The notes: generated by a model not told the origin, from the sequence alone. DNA of 64,000 nucleotides from Amycolatopsis sp. NBC_01488 (GCF_036227105.1 NZ_CP109434.1:3290001-3354000); one strand, 5' to 3'; positions 47,468-56,602 are shown, counted from the stretch's first letter. Numbers and translations: made by a program.

Positions 47468-47483
47468 CTAAGCAAGCGCTTAG
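47468..47483 (+). promoter_or_regulatory. Candidate TetR operator CTAAGC-AAGC-GCTTAG
   Basis: A 16-bp site with 6-bp inverted arms, 24 bp before the acyl-CoA dehydrogenase ATG. It matches the AAGCnnnnGCTT style common to TetR-type lipid-metabolism regulators. The TetR gene at 49123-49764 is the nearest candidate. Confidence 0.55.
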
Positions 47484-47507
47484 CCAGTGTCGGAGGAGCA
47501 GCTCGGT

Positions 47508-48677
47508 ATGGACTTTTCTCTCAGCACCGAAGAACGGGAAGTGCGCGACTGGGTCCGCACGTTCGTCCAGCGGGAGCTGATCCCGCTCGAGCAGGAGGTC
47601 CTCCGGCGCGAGCGCGCCCACCAGCCCGGCCTCACCGGCGAGGAGCTGAAGAACCTCCAGCTGAAGGCCAAGGAGTCCGGCTTCTGGGGCGTGTTCACGC
47701 CGGAGGAGTACGGCGGCATGGGCCTGTCCGCCGTGATGGCCGCGCTGCTGGAGGCCGAGCTCGGCCGGACCTTCGTGCCGTTCCGCTTCGGCGGCGCCGC
47801 GGACAACATCCTGTTCCACGCCAACGAGGAGCAGAAGCAGACCTACCTGCTGCCGACCATCTCGGGCGAGCGCAAGTCGTGCTTCGCGATCACCGAACCG
47901 GGCGCCGGGTCGGACGCCAAGGCCATCCGGACCACCGCCCGCAAGGACGGCACCGACTGGATCATCAACGGCGAGAAGACCTTCATCACCGGCGGCAACG
48001 AAGCCGACTTCACGATGGTCTTCGCGATCACCGACCCGGAGAAGGGCGCGAACGGCGGCGTCACGTGCTTCCTCGTCGACCGCGAGGCCGGCTGGAAGTC
48101 CGAGTACATCGACACCATGGGCGAGTGGGGCCCGGCTTCGCTGATCTTCCAGGACGTCCGCGTCCCCGAGACGCAGATCCTCGGCGAGGAGGGCCGCGGC
48201 TTCGAGCTCGCGATGCAGTGGATCGGCCAGGGCCGCTACCTGCTGCCGGCGCGCGCGATCGGTTCGTGCGAGCGGCTGATCTCGATGGCCATCGAGCACG
48301 CCAACACCCGCGAGACGTTCGGGCAGAAGATCGCCGAACGCCAGGCCATCCAGTGGATGATCGCCGACTCCGGGGTCGAGCTCGAGGCGCTGCGGTGGCT
48401 GGTGCTCAACGCCGCCTGGCAGGTCGACCAGGGCGTCGACTCGCGGCACGCGCAGTCGATGGCGAAGCTGTACGGCGGCCAGAAGGCCAACGAGATCGTC
48501 GACCGCGTCCTGCAGATCCACGGCGGCATGGGCTACACGCGGGAGCTGCCGATCGAGCGGTGGTACCGCGAGCTGCGGCTGCTGCGCATCTACGAAGGCA
48601 CCGACGAGATCCAGCGCCGCACCATCGCGCGCAACCTGCTCAAGGGGCACGTGAAGGTCGGCGGCGTGCTCGGCTGA
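47508..48677 (+). CDS. Acyl-CoA dehydrogenase
   Basis: A 389-residue FAD enzyme. FAITEPGAGSDAKAIRTTA, WIINGEKTFITGGNEADF, GQGRYLLPARAIGSCERLI, NTRETFGQKIAERQAIQWM, and the C-terminal VDRVLQIHGGMGYTRELPIERWYRELRLLRIYEGTDEIQRRTIARN with catalytic glutamate in YEGTDE. GGAGGAG lies 9 nt before ATG 47508; a GTG at 47487 would waste that site. Probably a branched- or medium-chain acyl-CoA. Regulated through the palindrome upstream (inference). Confidence 0.93.
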   Translation: MDFSLSTEEREVRDWVRTFVQRELIPLEQEVLRRERAHQPGLTGEELKNLQLKAKESGFWGVFTPEEYGGMGLSAVMAALLEAELGRTFVPFRFGGAADNILFHANEEQKQTYLLPTISGERKSCFAITEPGAGSDAKAIRTTARKDGTDWIINGEKTFITGGNEADFTMVFAITDPEKGANGGVTCFLVDREAGWKSEYIDTMGEWGPASLIFQDVRVPETQILGEEGRGFELAMQWIGQGRYLLPARAIGSCERLISMAIEHANTRETFGQKIAERQAIQWMIADSGVELEALRWLVLNAAWQVDQGVDSRHAQSMAKLYGGQKANEIVDRVLQIHGGMGYTRELPIERWYRELRLLRIYEGTDEIQRRTIARNLLKGHVKVGGVLG

Positions 48678-48695
48678 GGTCCGCCGGAAAGCGAA

Positions 48696-48731
48696 CGAGG
48701 CCACCTCCCGGACGTCCGGGAGGTGGCCTCG
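48696..48731. terminator. Bidirectional terminator, acyl-CoA dehydrogenase / small protein
   Basis: A perfect 36-bp palindrome (18-bp arms 48696-48713 and 48714-48731) between convergent stops at 48677 and 48744. Confidence 0.85.
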
Positions 48732-48743
48732 GCGGTACTTCGG

Positions 48744-49064
48744 TTATTTCTTGTTGCGGATGGCGATCGGGACGCCGGCCAGGTCCTCTTCGTTGCACAG
48801 GAGCTTCACGTCGTAGTACGGCGAACCCTGGCGGTCGTCGTAGTCGAGGTGGATCGCCAGGACGTCGAGCGGCTCGCCCAGCCAGTCCTGTGCCTGCCGT
48901 AGCCACTTCGAGCACCGCTCCAGGGCGGTGGGGAGATCGTCATCACGGAACTCGACGGGGCGATAGGGGACATCCTGCACCTGATCGCGGGGGTGTGCCG
49001 GCGCCGGGAGGCCCGGCGCGAGACCCGAGTCGTCCAGTTCCAGTTGGATCGTTTCCTCAGTCAC
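48744..49064 (-). CDS. Conserved small acidic protein, unknown function
   Basis: About 106 residues from GTG 49064, with GTG 49082 as an alternative start. The composition is Asp/Leu-rich with no signal or membrane segment. Segments LPTALERCSKWLRQAQDWLGEPLDVLAIHLDYDD and SPYYDVKLLCNEEDL look like a small alpha/beta domain. I do not recognise the family. Monocistronic. Confidence 0.65.
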   Translation of the reverse strand: MTEETIQLELDDSGLAPGLPAPAHPRDQVQDVPYRPVEFRDDDLPTALERCSKWLRQAQDWLGEPLDVLAIHLDYDDRQGSPYYDVKLLCNEEDLAGVPIAIRNKK

Positions 49065-49122
49065 CCTTCGAGCGTCCCCCACGCACGCCGTCTGGGCAAG
49101 GCGTACACAGGTAAAAGCGCCG

Positions 49123-49764
49123 CTAAACGGACATGCCCCACTCTTTCGCGACGATTTCCCGGCAGCGCCGCAAGTCGGCCACGCCCGGCGGAGACGTGCA
49201 GCCCAGGGCCCTCGAGACCAGCTCCGCGTAGTGCTCCGCGAGCTGGTCCAGCGCCAGCGGCCCGTGCGGCGAATACCACCTGGCCACGCCGCTGCACATC
49301 TCCAGCAGTGCGAGCCGCGTCACCGCCGGGTGTTCGGTGTGGAACACCCCGGCCGCGACACCTTCTTCGATCGCCGCCGCCCACAGGTGTTCGTACGCGT
49401 CCCGCAGTGCCACCACCGGTTCGCGCGCCGCGGGGGAGAGGACGTCGACTTCGTTGTCCACCACGCGGGTTTCCGCCGGGCCGACCGCGTGCGCGAGCAC
49501 GTGGAGCGCGACCAGCGTGCGCAGCCGGTGCACCGGGTCGGCACTGCCGGCCGTCGCCTCGCGGGCCGCGGCCAGCAGGCGGTGCAACGCCGTGTGCATG
49601 ATCTCCGCGAGCAGATCCTCCTTGGTGCCCATGTAGTGGTACAGGCTCGCCGACGAAAGGTCCGCCTCCTGCGCCAGGTCCCGGATGCCCGTGCCGTGGA
49701 AACCCTTGGTGGCGAACAGTTTCACCGCCGCCGCGCGGACGCGCTCCCGGCTGGTCACAGCCAT
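49123..49764 (-). CDS. TetR-family regulator of acyl-CoA operon
   Basis: 213 residues. The HTH is at about 5-50 (SRERVRAAAVKLFATKGFHGTGIRDLAQEADLSSASLYHYMGTKEDLLAEI). The C-terminal domain with a YSPHGPLALDQLAEHY stretch fits fatty-acid-type TetR regulators of the KstR2/FadR-like group. Its start overlaps the end of the AMP-ligase gene by 10 bp, so it is the last gene of the enoyl-CoA hydratase/ligase operon. Likely sites are the palindromes at 47468 and 52031. Confidence 0.88.
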   Translation of the reverse strand: MAVTSRERVRAAAVKLFATKGFHGTGIRDLAQEADLSSASLYHYMGTKEDLLAEIMHTALHRLLAAAREATAGSADPVHRLRTLVALHVLAHAVGPAETRVVDNEVDVLSPAAREPVVALRDAYEHLWAAAIEEGVAAGVFHTEHPAVTRLALLEMCSGVARWYSPHGPLALDQLAEHYAELVSRALGCTSPPGVADLRRCREIVAKEWGMSV

Positions 49765-51278
49765 GCCGCCGCCTTCGCGTCCCACGACCCGGCACGCGGG
49801 TCGGCCACCTTGCGCAGCTCGCCCTTGGCGACGCGCTCGGACGGCGTCATCGGCAGCTCGTCGGCGAACGCCCAGAACCGCGGAACCTTGAAGTAGGCCA
49901 GCTTTTCCGCGCAGAACGCGGCGAGCACGGCCGGTTCCGGACGCTCGCCGTCGCACACGACGTACGCCTTGATCTCCTCGCCGCGCAGCTCGTCGGGCAC
50001 CGCGACGACCGCCGCGAGCCGCACCGCCGGGTGCAGCAGCAGCGCGCGCTCGACCTCGTCGGCGGAGACGTTCTCGCCGCTGCGGCGGATCATGTCCTTC
50101 GTGCGCCCGACGTAGTAGACGCGGCCGGCGTCGTCCATCCGCGCGAGGTCGCCGGTGTGGAACCAGCCGTCGCGGAACGCCTTCGCCGTCGCCTCGGGAT
50201 CGTCGTGGTAGCCGTGCATCAGCCCGATCCCGCGGATCAGCAGCTCACCGGTTTCCCCGCGCGGCAGCGGCTTCCCGTCGTCGCCGGCGATCATCGCCTC
50301 GCGGTCGCGGCTCGGCCGTCCGATGCAGCCGGTGCCGACGGTCTCGTCGTGGTCGGCCGCCGTCATCCGGATGTCGCCGCCGGTCTCGGTCATCCCGAAC
50401 GCCTCGTACCACGGCACGCCCCAGCGCGCCTCCAGCTCGGCGTGCAGCTCGTGCGGGATCGCGGACGCGCAGATCGCGCGGACGCGGTGGTCGCGGTCGG
50501 CCGCCGACGGCTCCTGCCGCAGCAGCAGCGTGGGCATCAGGCCGAGGCAGTAGAACCAGGTGACACCGTGTTCGCGGATCTTCGCCCAGAACGTGCTGGG
50601 GTGGAAGCGGTCCAGCACGACGAGGGTGGCGCCGGCGGCGAGTCCCAACGCGACGTTCCACTGTGGATCGATGTAGTGGAACGGCTGGGCGGTCAGCATG
50701 ACGTCGTCCTCGCCGACGGCCGGGAAGTCGGTGGTCAGCCCGACGGCCAGGGTCGTCCAGTACCGGTTCGGCAGGACGCAGCCCTTGGGGGCGCCGGTCG
50801 TGCCGGACGTGTACTGGATGTTCACCGGCAGTTCGGGCACCGGCGTGAACTCCGGTGGTCCGGCGTCGGTGCGGAGCCGGTCCGGCGTGACGACCTCGGT
50901 CAGCCCGATGCGGCCGAGCAACTCGGTGAACTCCGGCGCGGCGACGACGAGCTTCGCGCCGGAATGGCGGAGCACGTGGGCGCCGTCGAACTCCCGGTAG
51001 TTCGTGTTGACCGGCACCAGCTGCGCGCCGATCTTGGCCAGCGCCAGCCACAGCAGCGGGAACTCGGGCACGTTGCGCAGCATCACGGCGACCCGGTCGC
51101 CGGGGCCGATGCCGCGTTCGGCCAGCACCGCGGCGAGCCGCGAGCTTTCGCCGTCGACCTCGGCGAAGGTGAAGCGCCGGCCGGTCTCGTCGAACACCCA
51201 GGCCGTGCGCTCCGGCCACAGCCCGGCCGCCCGCTTGACGAGCTGGGCGAGCGTGCCGATTTCGGCGAGCGGCGTCAC
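49755..51278 (-). CDS. AMP-dependent acyl-CoA synthetase
   Basis: A 507-residue ANL enzyme. IQYTSGTTGAPKGCVLPNRYW (A3), YEAFGMTETGGDIRMTA (A5), GWFHTGDLARMDDAGRVYYVGRTKDMIRRSGENVSADEVE (A7-A8) and PSERVAKGELRK (A10 lysine). It resembles CaiC/crotonobetaine- and cyclohexanecarboxylate-type ligases more than FadD. The GTG start overlaps the hydratase stop by 4 bp. It works with the hydratase in breakdown of an unidentified organic acid. Confidence 0.92.
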   Translation of the reverse strand: MTPLAEIGTLAQLVKRAAGLWPERTAWVFDETGRRFTFAEVDGESSRLAAVLAERGIGPGDRVAVMLRNVPEFPLLWLALAKIGAQLVPVNTNYREFDGAHVLRHSGAKLVVAAPEFTELLGRIGLTEVVTPDRLRTDAGPPEFTPVPELPVNIQYTSGTTGAPKGCVLPNRYWTTLAVGLTTDFPAVGEDDVMLTAQPFHYIDPQWNVALGLAAGATLVVLDRFHPSTFWAKIREHGVTWFYCLGLMPTLLLRQEPSAADRDHRVRAICASAIPHELHAELEARWGVPWYEAFGMTETGGDIRMTAADHDETVGTGCIGRPSRDREAMIAGDDGKPLPRGETGELLIRGIGLMHGYHDDPEATAKAFRDGWFHTGDLARMDDAGRVYYVGRTKDMIRRSGENVSADEVERALLLHPAVRLAAVVAVPDELRGEEIKAYVVCDGERPEPAVLAAFCAEKLAYFKVPRFWAFADELPMTPSERVAKGELRKVADPRAGSWDAKAAAWL

Positions 51279-52012
51279 GTCCGGCTCCGGAAGGCCTCCG
51301 TGGACGCGGCGACCGCGGCCGAGGTTTCGGTGATCAGGGCGTGGCTGACCTCGAGTTCGAGCGCCGGTTCGACGTCGATCGGAGCGTCGAGGACGCGCTT
51401 CGCCATCGCCGCGGCCTCCGGGGGATGCCCGGCGATCCGCTTCGCCCAGCTGAGCGCCTCGGCCGGCAGCTGGTCGGCGGGCACGGCGGCGTTGACCATG
51501 CCCAGCTCCGCGGCCTTCCGGCCGTCGAAGCGCTCGCCGAGCAGCAGCAGCTCCTTCGCCTTGAGCGGGCCGACCAGCAGCGGGAGCAACCGCGACGCCG
51601 CGCCGGTGACGCTCAGGCCCAGCGAGACCTCGGGAAACGCGAAGACGGCGTCTTCGGCGGCCAGGATCAGGTCGCAGCCGAGTGCGAACTCGGCGCCGGC
51701 GCCGATCGCGTAGCCGTGCACCGCCGCGATCACCGGTTGACGCAGTCCGCGCAGCCGCCGTGTGACGTCCTGGAGCCGGTCCAGCCGGGCCCGTGAATCA
51801 CCCGCGGGGGTGGGTTCCTTGAGGTCGTGACCCGCGCAGAAGGCACGGCCGTTACCGGACAGCACGACGACGCGGGCGTCGCTGCGCGCGGCGGCGTCGA
51901 GGGCGGCGAGGAAGTCGTCGACCAGGACGGCGGCGACCGCGTTGAGCCGCTCGGGCCGGTTCAGCCGGATCTGCGCGATGCCGTCCTCGACGGCGAACTC
52001 CACGGTGGGCAT
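51275..52012 (-). CDS. Enoyl-CoA hydratase/isomerase
   Basis: A 245-residue crotonase-fold enzyme. IRLNRPERLNAV, GRAFCAGHDLKE (oxyanion hole), AVHGYAIGAGAEFALGCDLILAAEDAVFAFPEVSLGL with the catalytic glutamate in the FPE segment. The CAGHDL loop is typical of the hydratase group. First gene of the operon with the AMP-ligase and TetR regulator, divergent from the YtcJ-like amidohydrolase. Confidence 0.92.
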   Translation of the reverse strand: MPTVEFAVEDGIAQIRLNRPERLNAVAAVLVDDFLAALDAAARSDARVVVLSGNGRAFCAGHDLKEPTPAGDSRARLDRLQDVTRRLRGLRQPVIAAVHGYAIGAGAEFALGCDLILAAEDAVFAFPEVSLGLSVTGAASRLLPLLVGPLKAKELLLLGERFDGRKAAELGMVNAAVPADQLPAEALSWAKRIAGHPPEAAAMAKRVLDAPIDVEPALELEVSHALITETSAAVAASTEAFRSRT

Positions 52013-52030
52013 GCCGCCGATGCTAGACGT

Positions 52031-52046
52031 TCGATCGATCGATCGA
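52031..52046. promoter_or_regulatory. 16-bp perfect palindrome in divergent promoter
   Basis: TCGATCGATCGATCGA, three overlapping CGATCGAT units, is centred between the hydratase start (52012) and the amidohydrolase start (52060). Its position suggests a shared operator; the nearest regulator is the TetR gene at the end of the hydratase operon. Confidence 0.5.
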
Positions 52047-52059
52047 TAGCCTCGGGCTC

Positions 52060-53655
52060 ATGTGGGTCGACACGGTTTACGAGAACGCCACGGTGTGGAC
52101 GGGCGCGGGCGTCACCAGCGCGCTCGCCGTGCTGCACGGCCGGGTCGTGGCTTGGGGCGACGACGCTCTCGAGCTGTCCGCGCGCTCGCGGGTCGACCTC
52201 GGCGGCGGGTTCGTCGTGCCCGGCTTCCACGACGCGCACAACCACATGGCGTGGTTCGGGATGGGCCTGGACGACGTCGCGCTGGGCGGCTGCCGCAGCG
52301 TCGAGGAGGTCTACGACGCCGTCGCCGCCCGGGCCGCGACGCTGCCGGCCGGGAGCTGGGTGGTCGGCAGCGGGTACGACCAGAACAAGCTCGCCGGCGG
52401 GCACCCCGACCGGCACGGGCTGGACCGCGCCGCGCCGGGGATGCTCGTGCGGCTCAAGCACACGTCCGGGCACATGACCGTGGTCAACTCGGCCGTGCTC
52501 GACCAGCTGGACCTGGCTCACGTCCCGGTCGGCGGCGATGTCGTGCTCGACCCGGACGGTTCGCCGACGGGGTTGCTGCGCGAGCAGGCCCAGCTGCTGC
52601 TGCGGCCGCTGACGTACCCGACGCCGGTTTCGCGCGTGGTGCGCGGGCTCGGCCGAGCATCCGAGCGGTACCTGGCCGAGGGCATCACCAGCGTCCAGGA
52701 GGCCGGGATCGGCGGCGGCCTGGTCGGCGAGACGCCCGCCGAGCTGGCCGCCTACCAGCAGGCGCGCGAGCAGGGCGTGCTGCGCGTGCGCAGCACGGTG
52801 ATGGTCGCCGCGAGCGTGCTGCACGACCTCCCCGACGGCGCCGGCTTCGGCCTCGACCTCGGCCTGCGCACCGGCCTCGGCGACGAGTGGCTGCGCGTCG
52901 GCCCGATGAAGCTGTTCGCCGACGGCTCCCTGGTCGGGCGCACCTGTGCGATGCACGAGCCCTTCGACGGCGAGCCCGAAAACCGCGGCTACTTCCAGGT
53001 GCCCGAGGACGAACTCGCCCGCACGATCCGCCGTGCCCACGAGGCCGGCTGGCAGATCGCGACGCACGCGATCGGCGACCGCGCGATCACCGTCGTCCTC
53101 GACGCCTACGAAGCTGCGTTGGCCGCTTCGCCGCGCACGGACCACCGGCACCGCATCGAGCACTGCGCGGTGCTTCAGCCCGCGGAGCTGTCTCGGCTCG
53201 CTTCGCTGGGGTTGCTCGCTTCGCCGCAGGGACGGTTCGTCAACGAGCTCGGCGACGGCATGCGCGCCGCGCTCGGCGAGTCTCGCGTGCCGTGGTGCTA
53301 CCGGCTGCGAAGCGTCCTCGACGCGGGTTGCGTGCTTCCCGCGTCCTCGGACCGCCCGGTCGTGAACGGCGCGCCGCTGCTCGCGCTCGCCGACATGGTT
53401 CGGCGGCGCACGGCGTCAGGCGCCGCCTTCGCGCCCGAAGAGGCGTTGACGCCGGAGCAGGCGTTGCGCGCGTACACGTACGGCTCGGCCTACGCGACCT
53501 TCGCCGAGCGTGACCTGGGCACGCTCGAGCCCGGGAAGCTCGCCGACTTCGCCGTGCTGTCCGGCTCGCCGCTCGACGAGTCCGCTTTGGACGGGCTGAC
53601 CGTGCAAGGCACCGCCGTCGGCGGCGAACTGCGTTATCAAGCTCGGCTGTCGTGA
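52060..53655 (+). CDS. Amidohydrolase, YtcJ-like
   Basis: A 531-residue amidohydrolase family 3 protein. GFHDAHNHMAWFG (HxH metal site), WVVGSGYDQNKLAGGHPDRHGLDRAAPGMLVRLKHTSGHMTVVNS, WQIATHAIGDRAI, HRHRIEHCAVLQP, and GTLEPGKLADFAVLSGSPL are YtcJ/LAF3-type landmarks. No signal peptide. The substrate is unknown. Its start is only 47 bp from the divergent hydratase. Confidence 0.9.
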   Translation: MWVDTVYENATVWTGAGVTSALAVLHGRVVAWGDDALELSARSRVDLGGGFVVPGFHDAHNHMAWFGMGLDDVALGGCRSVEEVYDAVAARAATLPAGSWVVGSGYDQNKLAGGHPDRHGLDRAAPGMLVRLKHTSGHMTVVNSAVLDQLDLAHVPVGGDVVLDPDGSPTGLLREQAQLLLRPLTYPTPVSRVVRGLGRASERYLAEGITSVQEAGIGGGLVGETPAELAAYQQAREQGVLRVRSTVMVAASVLHDLPDGAGFGLDLGLRTGLGDEWLRVGPMKLFADGSLVGRTCAMHEPFDGEPENRGYFQVPEDELARTIRRAHEAGWQIATHAIGDRAITVVLDAYEAALAASPRTDHRHRIEHCAVLQPAELSRLASLGLLASPQGRFVNELGDGMRAALGESRVPWCYRLRSVLDAGCVLPASSDRPVVNGAPLLALADMVRRRTASGAAFAPEEALTPEQALRAYTYGSAYATFAERDLGTLEPGKLADFAVLSGSPLDESALDGLTVQGTAVGGELRYQARLS

Positions 53656-53659
53656 GGCC

Positions 53660-54016
53660 TCACCGCTTCCCGGAACCGCCGCGCGCCGACGACCTGCGCG
53701 CGGCGGCCACGAACTCGAGTGCCTCCTCGGCCAGCTCGGCCCAGGGCTGGCTCGAACCGGTGTCCAGGGCCAGCCACTCCTTCATCGGCGTGCCCTTGTT
53801 CGCGTCGAAGCGGGCGCCGTGCCCGCCCGCGACCAGCTCGTCGACCCTTGCCCGCGGCAGCTTCAGCACCAGCTGCCCGCGGACGAACATGGCGAAGATC
53901 CGGCCGTCCACGCGCAGCGCCGTGCGCCCGAAGCCGCCGGTCGCGCCGGGTGGCGTGATACCCGGGCGTCCGGTGAACTCGTCGACCAGGTCCTCGAACT
54001 TGCCTTCCGGTGACAT
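53660..54016 (-). CDS. TfoX N-terminal domain-like protein
   Basis: 118 residues. GGFGRTALRVDGRIFAMFVRGQLVLKLPRARVDELVA matches the TfoX_N/MmcQ-like fold found in many small actinomycete proteins. Unlikely to be a competence regulator here; the role is unknown. It ends 4 bp from the convergent amidohydrolase stop. Confidence 0.75.
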   Translation of the reverse strand: MSPEGKFEDLVDEFTGRPGITPPGATGGFGRTALRVDGRIFAMFVRGQLVLKLPRARVDELVAGGHGARFDANKGTPMKEWLALDTGSSQPWAELAEEALEFVAAARRSSARGGSGKR

Positions 54017-54071
54017 CGACCACCTCCGACCCCGACCGTAACGACCACCACCGACAGAAACGGGAGGCGAG

Positions 54072-54512
54072 ATGCCCGTCCGCGACGCCGTCTTCGAAGA
54101 CATCGAAGAAATCTGCGCGCTCATCGAAGAGCACGCCGTCTACGAGGACAACCACGACCTCAAGCTCGACCGCGCCGAGATGAGCGGTCACCTCTTCGGG
54201 CCCGATCCGAAGGCGTGGGTGCTGATCGCGACCCCGCCCGGCGAGCCCGGGACCGTCGCCGGCTTCGCCTTCTGCAGCTGGAACTTCTCGACGTGGGAGG
54301 CCCGGCCGGGGATCTGGCTGGACGACCTGTTCGTCCGTCCCGCCCACCGCCGCTACGGGCTCGGCAGCGAGCTGCTCGACGCGCTGCGCAGCCGCACCAC
54401 CGGGCGCGTCGAGTGGGACATGCAGGAGGGCAACGAAAAAGGCGAGGCGTTCTACGCCCAGCTCGGCGCGGAACCCGTCCCCGGCTGGATCCGCTACCGC
54501 TGGCGGCCGTGA
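54072..54512 (+). CDS. GNAT-family N-acetyltransferase
   Basis: 146 residues. AFCSWNFSTWEARPGIWLDDLFVRPAHRRYGLGSELLDALR has the GNAT acetyl-CoA pyrophosphate loop (RRxGxG/S), and the family-typical LDDLFV strand suggests the diamine/spermidine acetyltransferase-like branch. Divergent from the TfoX-like gene. Confidence 0.88.
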   Translation: MPVRDAVFEDIEEICALIEEHAVYEDNHDLKLDRAEMSGHLFGPDPKAWVLIATPPGEPGTVAGFAFCSWNFSTWEARPGIWLDDLFVRPAHRRYGLGSELLDALRSRTTGRVEWDMQEGNEKGEAFYAQLGAEPVPGWIRYRWRP

Positions 54513-54552
54513 ACTTTCACGAGAAAGAACCCGGCCCCGTATCGTATGCGGC

Positions 54553-55236
54553 ATGGGAGATGGTTCGGTCCGGAGGTCCTCGTCGGTCGAGGACTACGTC
54601 CGGGTGATCTACGGCCTGGTCGAACGCGGTGAGGCGGTCACGAACACCTCGCTCGCCGGCCGGCTGGAGGTCAGCCCGTCCTCGGCGTCGGGGATGGTCA
54701 CGAAGCTGTCCCAGCTCGGGCTGGTCACCCACGTGCCGTACCGCGGGATCGAGCTGACCGCCGACGGCCGGCTCCTGGCGCGCTCGGTGCTGCGGCGCCA
54801 CCGGCTGATCGAGACGTACCTGGTGTCCGAGCTCGGCTACACGTGGGACGAGGTCCACGCGGAGGCGGACGCGCTGGAGCACGCGGTGTCCGACCGGCTG
54901 ATCGAGCGCATCGCGGCCAAGCTGGGCAACCCGGTCCGCGACCCCCACGGCGACCCGATCCCGGCCGCCGACGGCAGCGTCGAGGAGCTGTCGGTCCGCA
55001 TCCTGGACGACCTCGAGCCGGGCGCGGTGGGCGAGATCGTCCGGGTGTGGGACACGGACCCGGAGCTGCTGCGGTACCTGACGGAACACGCGATCAACCT
55101 GGGCGAACGCATCGAGGTCGTCGAGCGCCAGCCGTTCGGGGGACCGATGGTGGTGAAGGTGGGCTCGCCACCGGACGCCGCTACGCACGCCATCGGCAAG
55201 GAGATCGCGCAGGCCCTGTCGGTCACCCTGCGCTGA
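54553..55236 (+). CDS. DtxR/MntR-family metal-dependent regulator
   Basis: A 227-residue iron/manganese repressor-type protein. The HTH is SSVEDYVRVIYGLVERGEAVTNTSLAGRLEVSPSSASGMVTKLSQLGLV; the dimerisation/metal domain has RLIETYLVSELGYTWDEVHAEADALEHAVSDRLIERI, with H-E-x2-H-type ligands; a C-terminal FeoA/SH3-like domain follows. MntR-like spacing is favoured, but metal choice cannot be fixed. No metal transporter is adjacent. Confidence 0.92.
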   Translation: MGDGSVRRSSSVEDYVRVIYGLVERGEAVTNTSLAGRLEVSPSSASGMVTKLSQLGLVTHVPYRGIELTADGRLLARSVLRRHRLIETYLVSELGYTWDEVHAEADALEHAVSDRLIERIAAKLGNPVRDPHGDPIPAADGSVEELSVRILDDLEPGAVGEIVRVWDTDPELLRYLTEHAINLGERIEVVERQPFGGPMVVKVGSPPDAATHAIGKEIAQALSVTLR

Positions 55237-55319
55237 GCGCGTTGACGTCGGGCTGCGTATGCGCGAGTGACGTCCTGAAGCGGATGTGGTGACACCCCCG
55301 CGGCCACGACCATGGCCGC

Positions 55320-56138
55320 ATGAAACCCTTTCGCTTCGGTATCGTCGCCGGTTTCGCGCCCGATCTCACCACCTGGACCGCTCAGGCCGAGCGCGTCGAG
55401 AAGCTCGGCTTCGACACCCTGCTCGCCACCGATCCCGTCGGCACCGCCGATCCCTTCGTCCTGCTCGGGGCCGCCGCCGCGGTCACCATGGATCTCACCG
55501 TCGGCACGTTCGTCCTCGCCGATCCCTTCCGGGACGCGAAAGCCCTCGACTGGCAGGTCCAGACCCTGCACCAGCAGACCAGGGGCCGCTTCGAGCTCGG
55601 GCTCGGCGTCGGGCGGCCCGGCGCCGAGGAGCACACCGAACACCTCGGCCGGGAGTTCGGCGCACCGGGTGAGCGCATCACACGGATGGCCGAGACGATC
55701 GCGCACTTCAAACGATCGATCGACCGTCCACGGCTGCTCCTCGCCGGCGGGGGACCGAAAATGCTGGCGCTCGCCGCGCAAGAAGCGGACAGCCTCACCT
55801 TCACGTGGGCGCCCAAGACCACCGAAGCGGAGGCGGAGTCCATTGTGGATCGATTCCGTAAGCTGGCTGACGAACGGCTGCCGGACATCGAGCTCGGGCT
55901 GAACCTGATGGCCGTCGGGGACGAACCGTCGCCGGGGATCGCGCGGTGGGCCGGGGTCGACGTTCCCGAACTCGCTGCTGCCCAAGCCGTCACCGTGCTG
56001 CCCGCTGATCCAGGTCAAGCGGCGGAAAGGCTTCTCGGGTGGCGGGAGCGGTGGGGGATTTCCTACGTCACGATCAACTCGGGCTACGCGGAACCGTTCG
56101 CCGAGATCGCCGCGGAGGTGCGGCTCGCAGGTGGGTGA
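55320..56138 (+). CDS. LLM-class F420-dependent oxidoreductase
   Basis: A 272-residue luciferase-like TIM-barrel oxidoreductase. RFGIVAGFAPDLTTWTAQAERVEKLGFDTLLATDPVGTADPFVLLGAAAAVTMDLTVGTFVL and ELGLGVGRPGAEEHTEHLGREFG, PRLLLAGGGPKMLALAAQEAD are typical of the F420 (or FMN) LLM family. The substrate is unknown. Not coupled to its neighbours. Confidence 0.9.
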   Translation: MKPFRFGIVAGFAPDLTTWTAQAERVEKLGFDTLLATDPVGTADPFVLLGAAAAVTMDLTVGTFVLADPFRDAKALDWQVQTLHQQTRGRFELGLGVGRPGAEEHTEHLGREFGAPGERITRMAETIAHFKRSIDRPRLLLAGGGPKMLALAAQEADSLTFTWAPKTTEAEAESIVDRFRKLADERLPDIELGLNLMAVGDEPSPGIARWAGVDVPELAAAQAVTVLPADPGQAAERLLGWRERWGISYVTINSGYAEPFAEIAAEVRLAGG

Positions 56139-56210
56139 GGGCCCTTCCGATCTTGCGAAGCTGGGCCTACGCTCCAATTTTCGTATTCGGGAGTGCTTCG
56201 GAGCGTTGTG

Positions 56211-56555
56211 ATGACCGGTCAGCGAACTCGCACCATCGACCGGGGGGAACAGGCGGAGCTGAGCCAGCTGCTGTCCGCCGGGCCGTTCGACGTGGCCCTG
56301 CGGGCGGCGATCCGGGCCCGCGGGCTCGGGCTCGATCGGATCCGCTATCGCTTACGCGGCAGGGGAACCACGGTCAGCCTGGCCACCCTCAGCCACTGGC
56401 AGTCCGGGCGGTGCCGGCCCGAGCGGCCGGAATCGTTGGAGGCGTTGCGGAATCTCGAGGACATCCTGAACGTGCCGGACGGCTCGCTCAGCAAGCTCCT
56501 CGGCCCGCCTCGCGGCAGAACGCGTTTCCACGTGCAGTCGCCGCCGCTCAATTGA
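56211..56555 (+). CDS. Small helix-turn-helix-like protein
   Basis: 114 residues from ATG 56211 (GGAG about 8 nt upstream). ALRAAIRARGLGLDRIRYRLRGRGTTVSLATLSHWQSGRCRPERPESLEALRNLEDILNVPDGSL reads like an XRE/Cro-type HTH with a long turn, as in many streptomycete and Amycolatopsis orphan regulators. No partner is visible. Moderately confident it is real because of codon bias and ribosome site. Confidence 0.72.
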   Translation: MTGQRTRTIDRGEQAELSQLLSAGPFDVALRAAIRARGLGLDRIRYRLRGRGTTVSLATLSHWQSGRCRPERPESLEALRNLEDILNVPDGSLSKLLGPPRGRTRFHVQSPPLN

Positions 56556-56602
56556 GCAGTACCAACGGAAAACCGCTCAGGTGAGCACGTAGGCTCGGCA
56601 CC

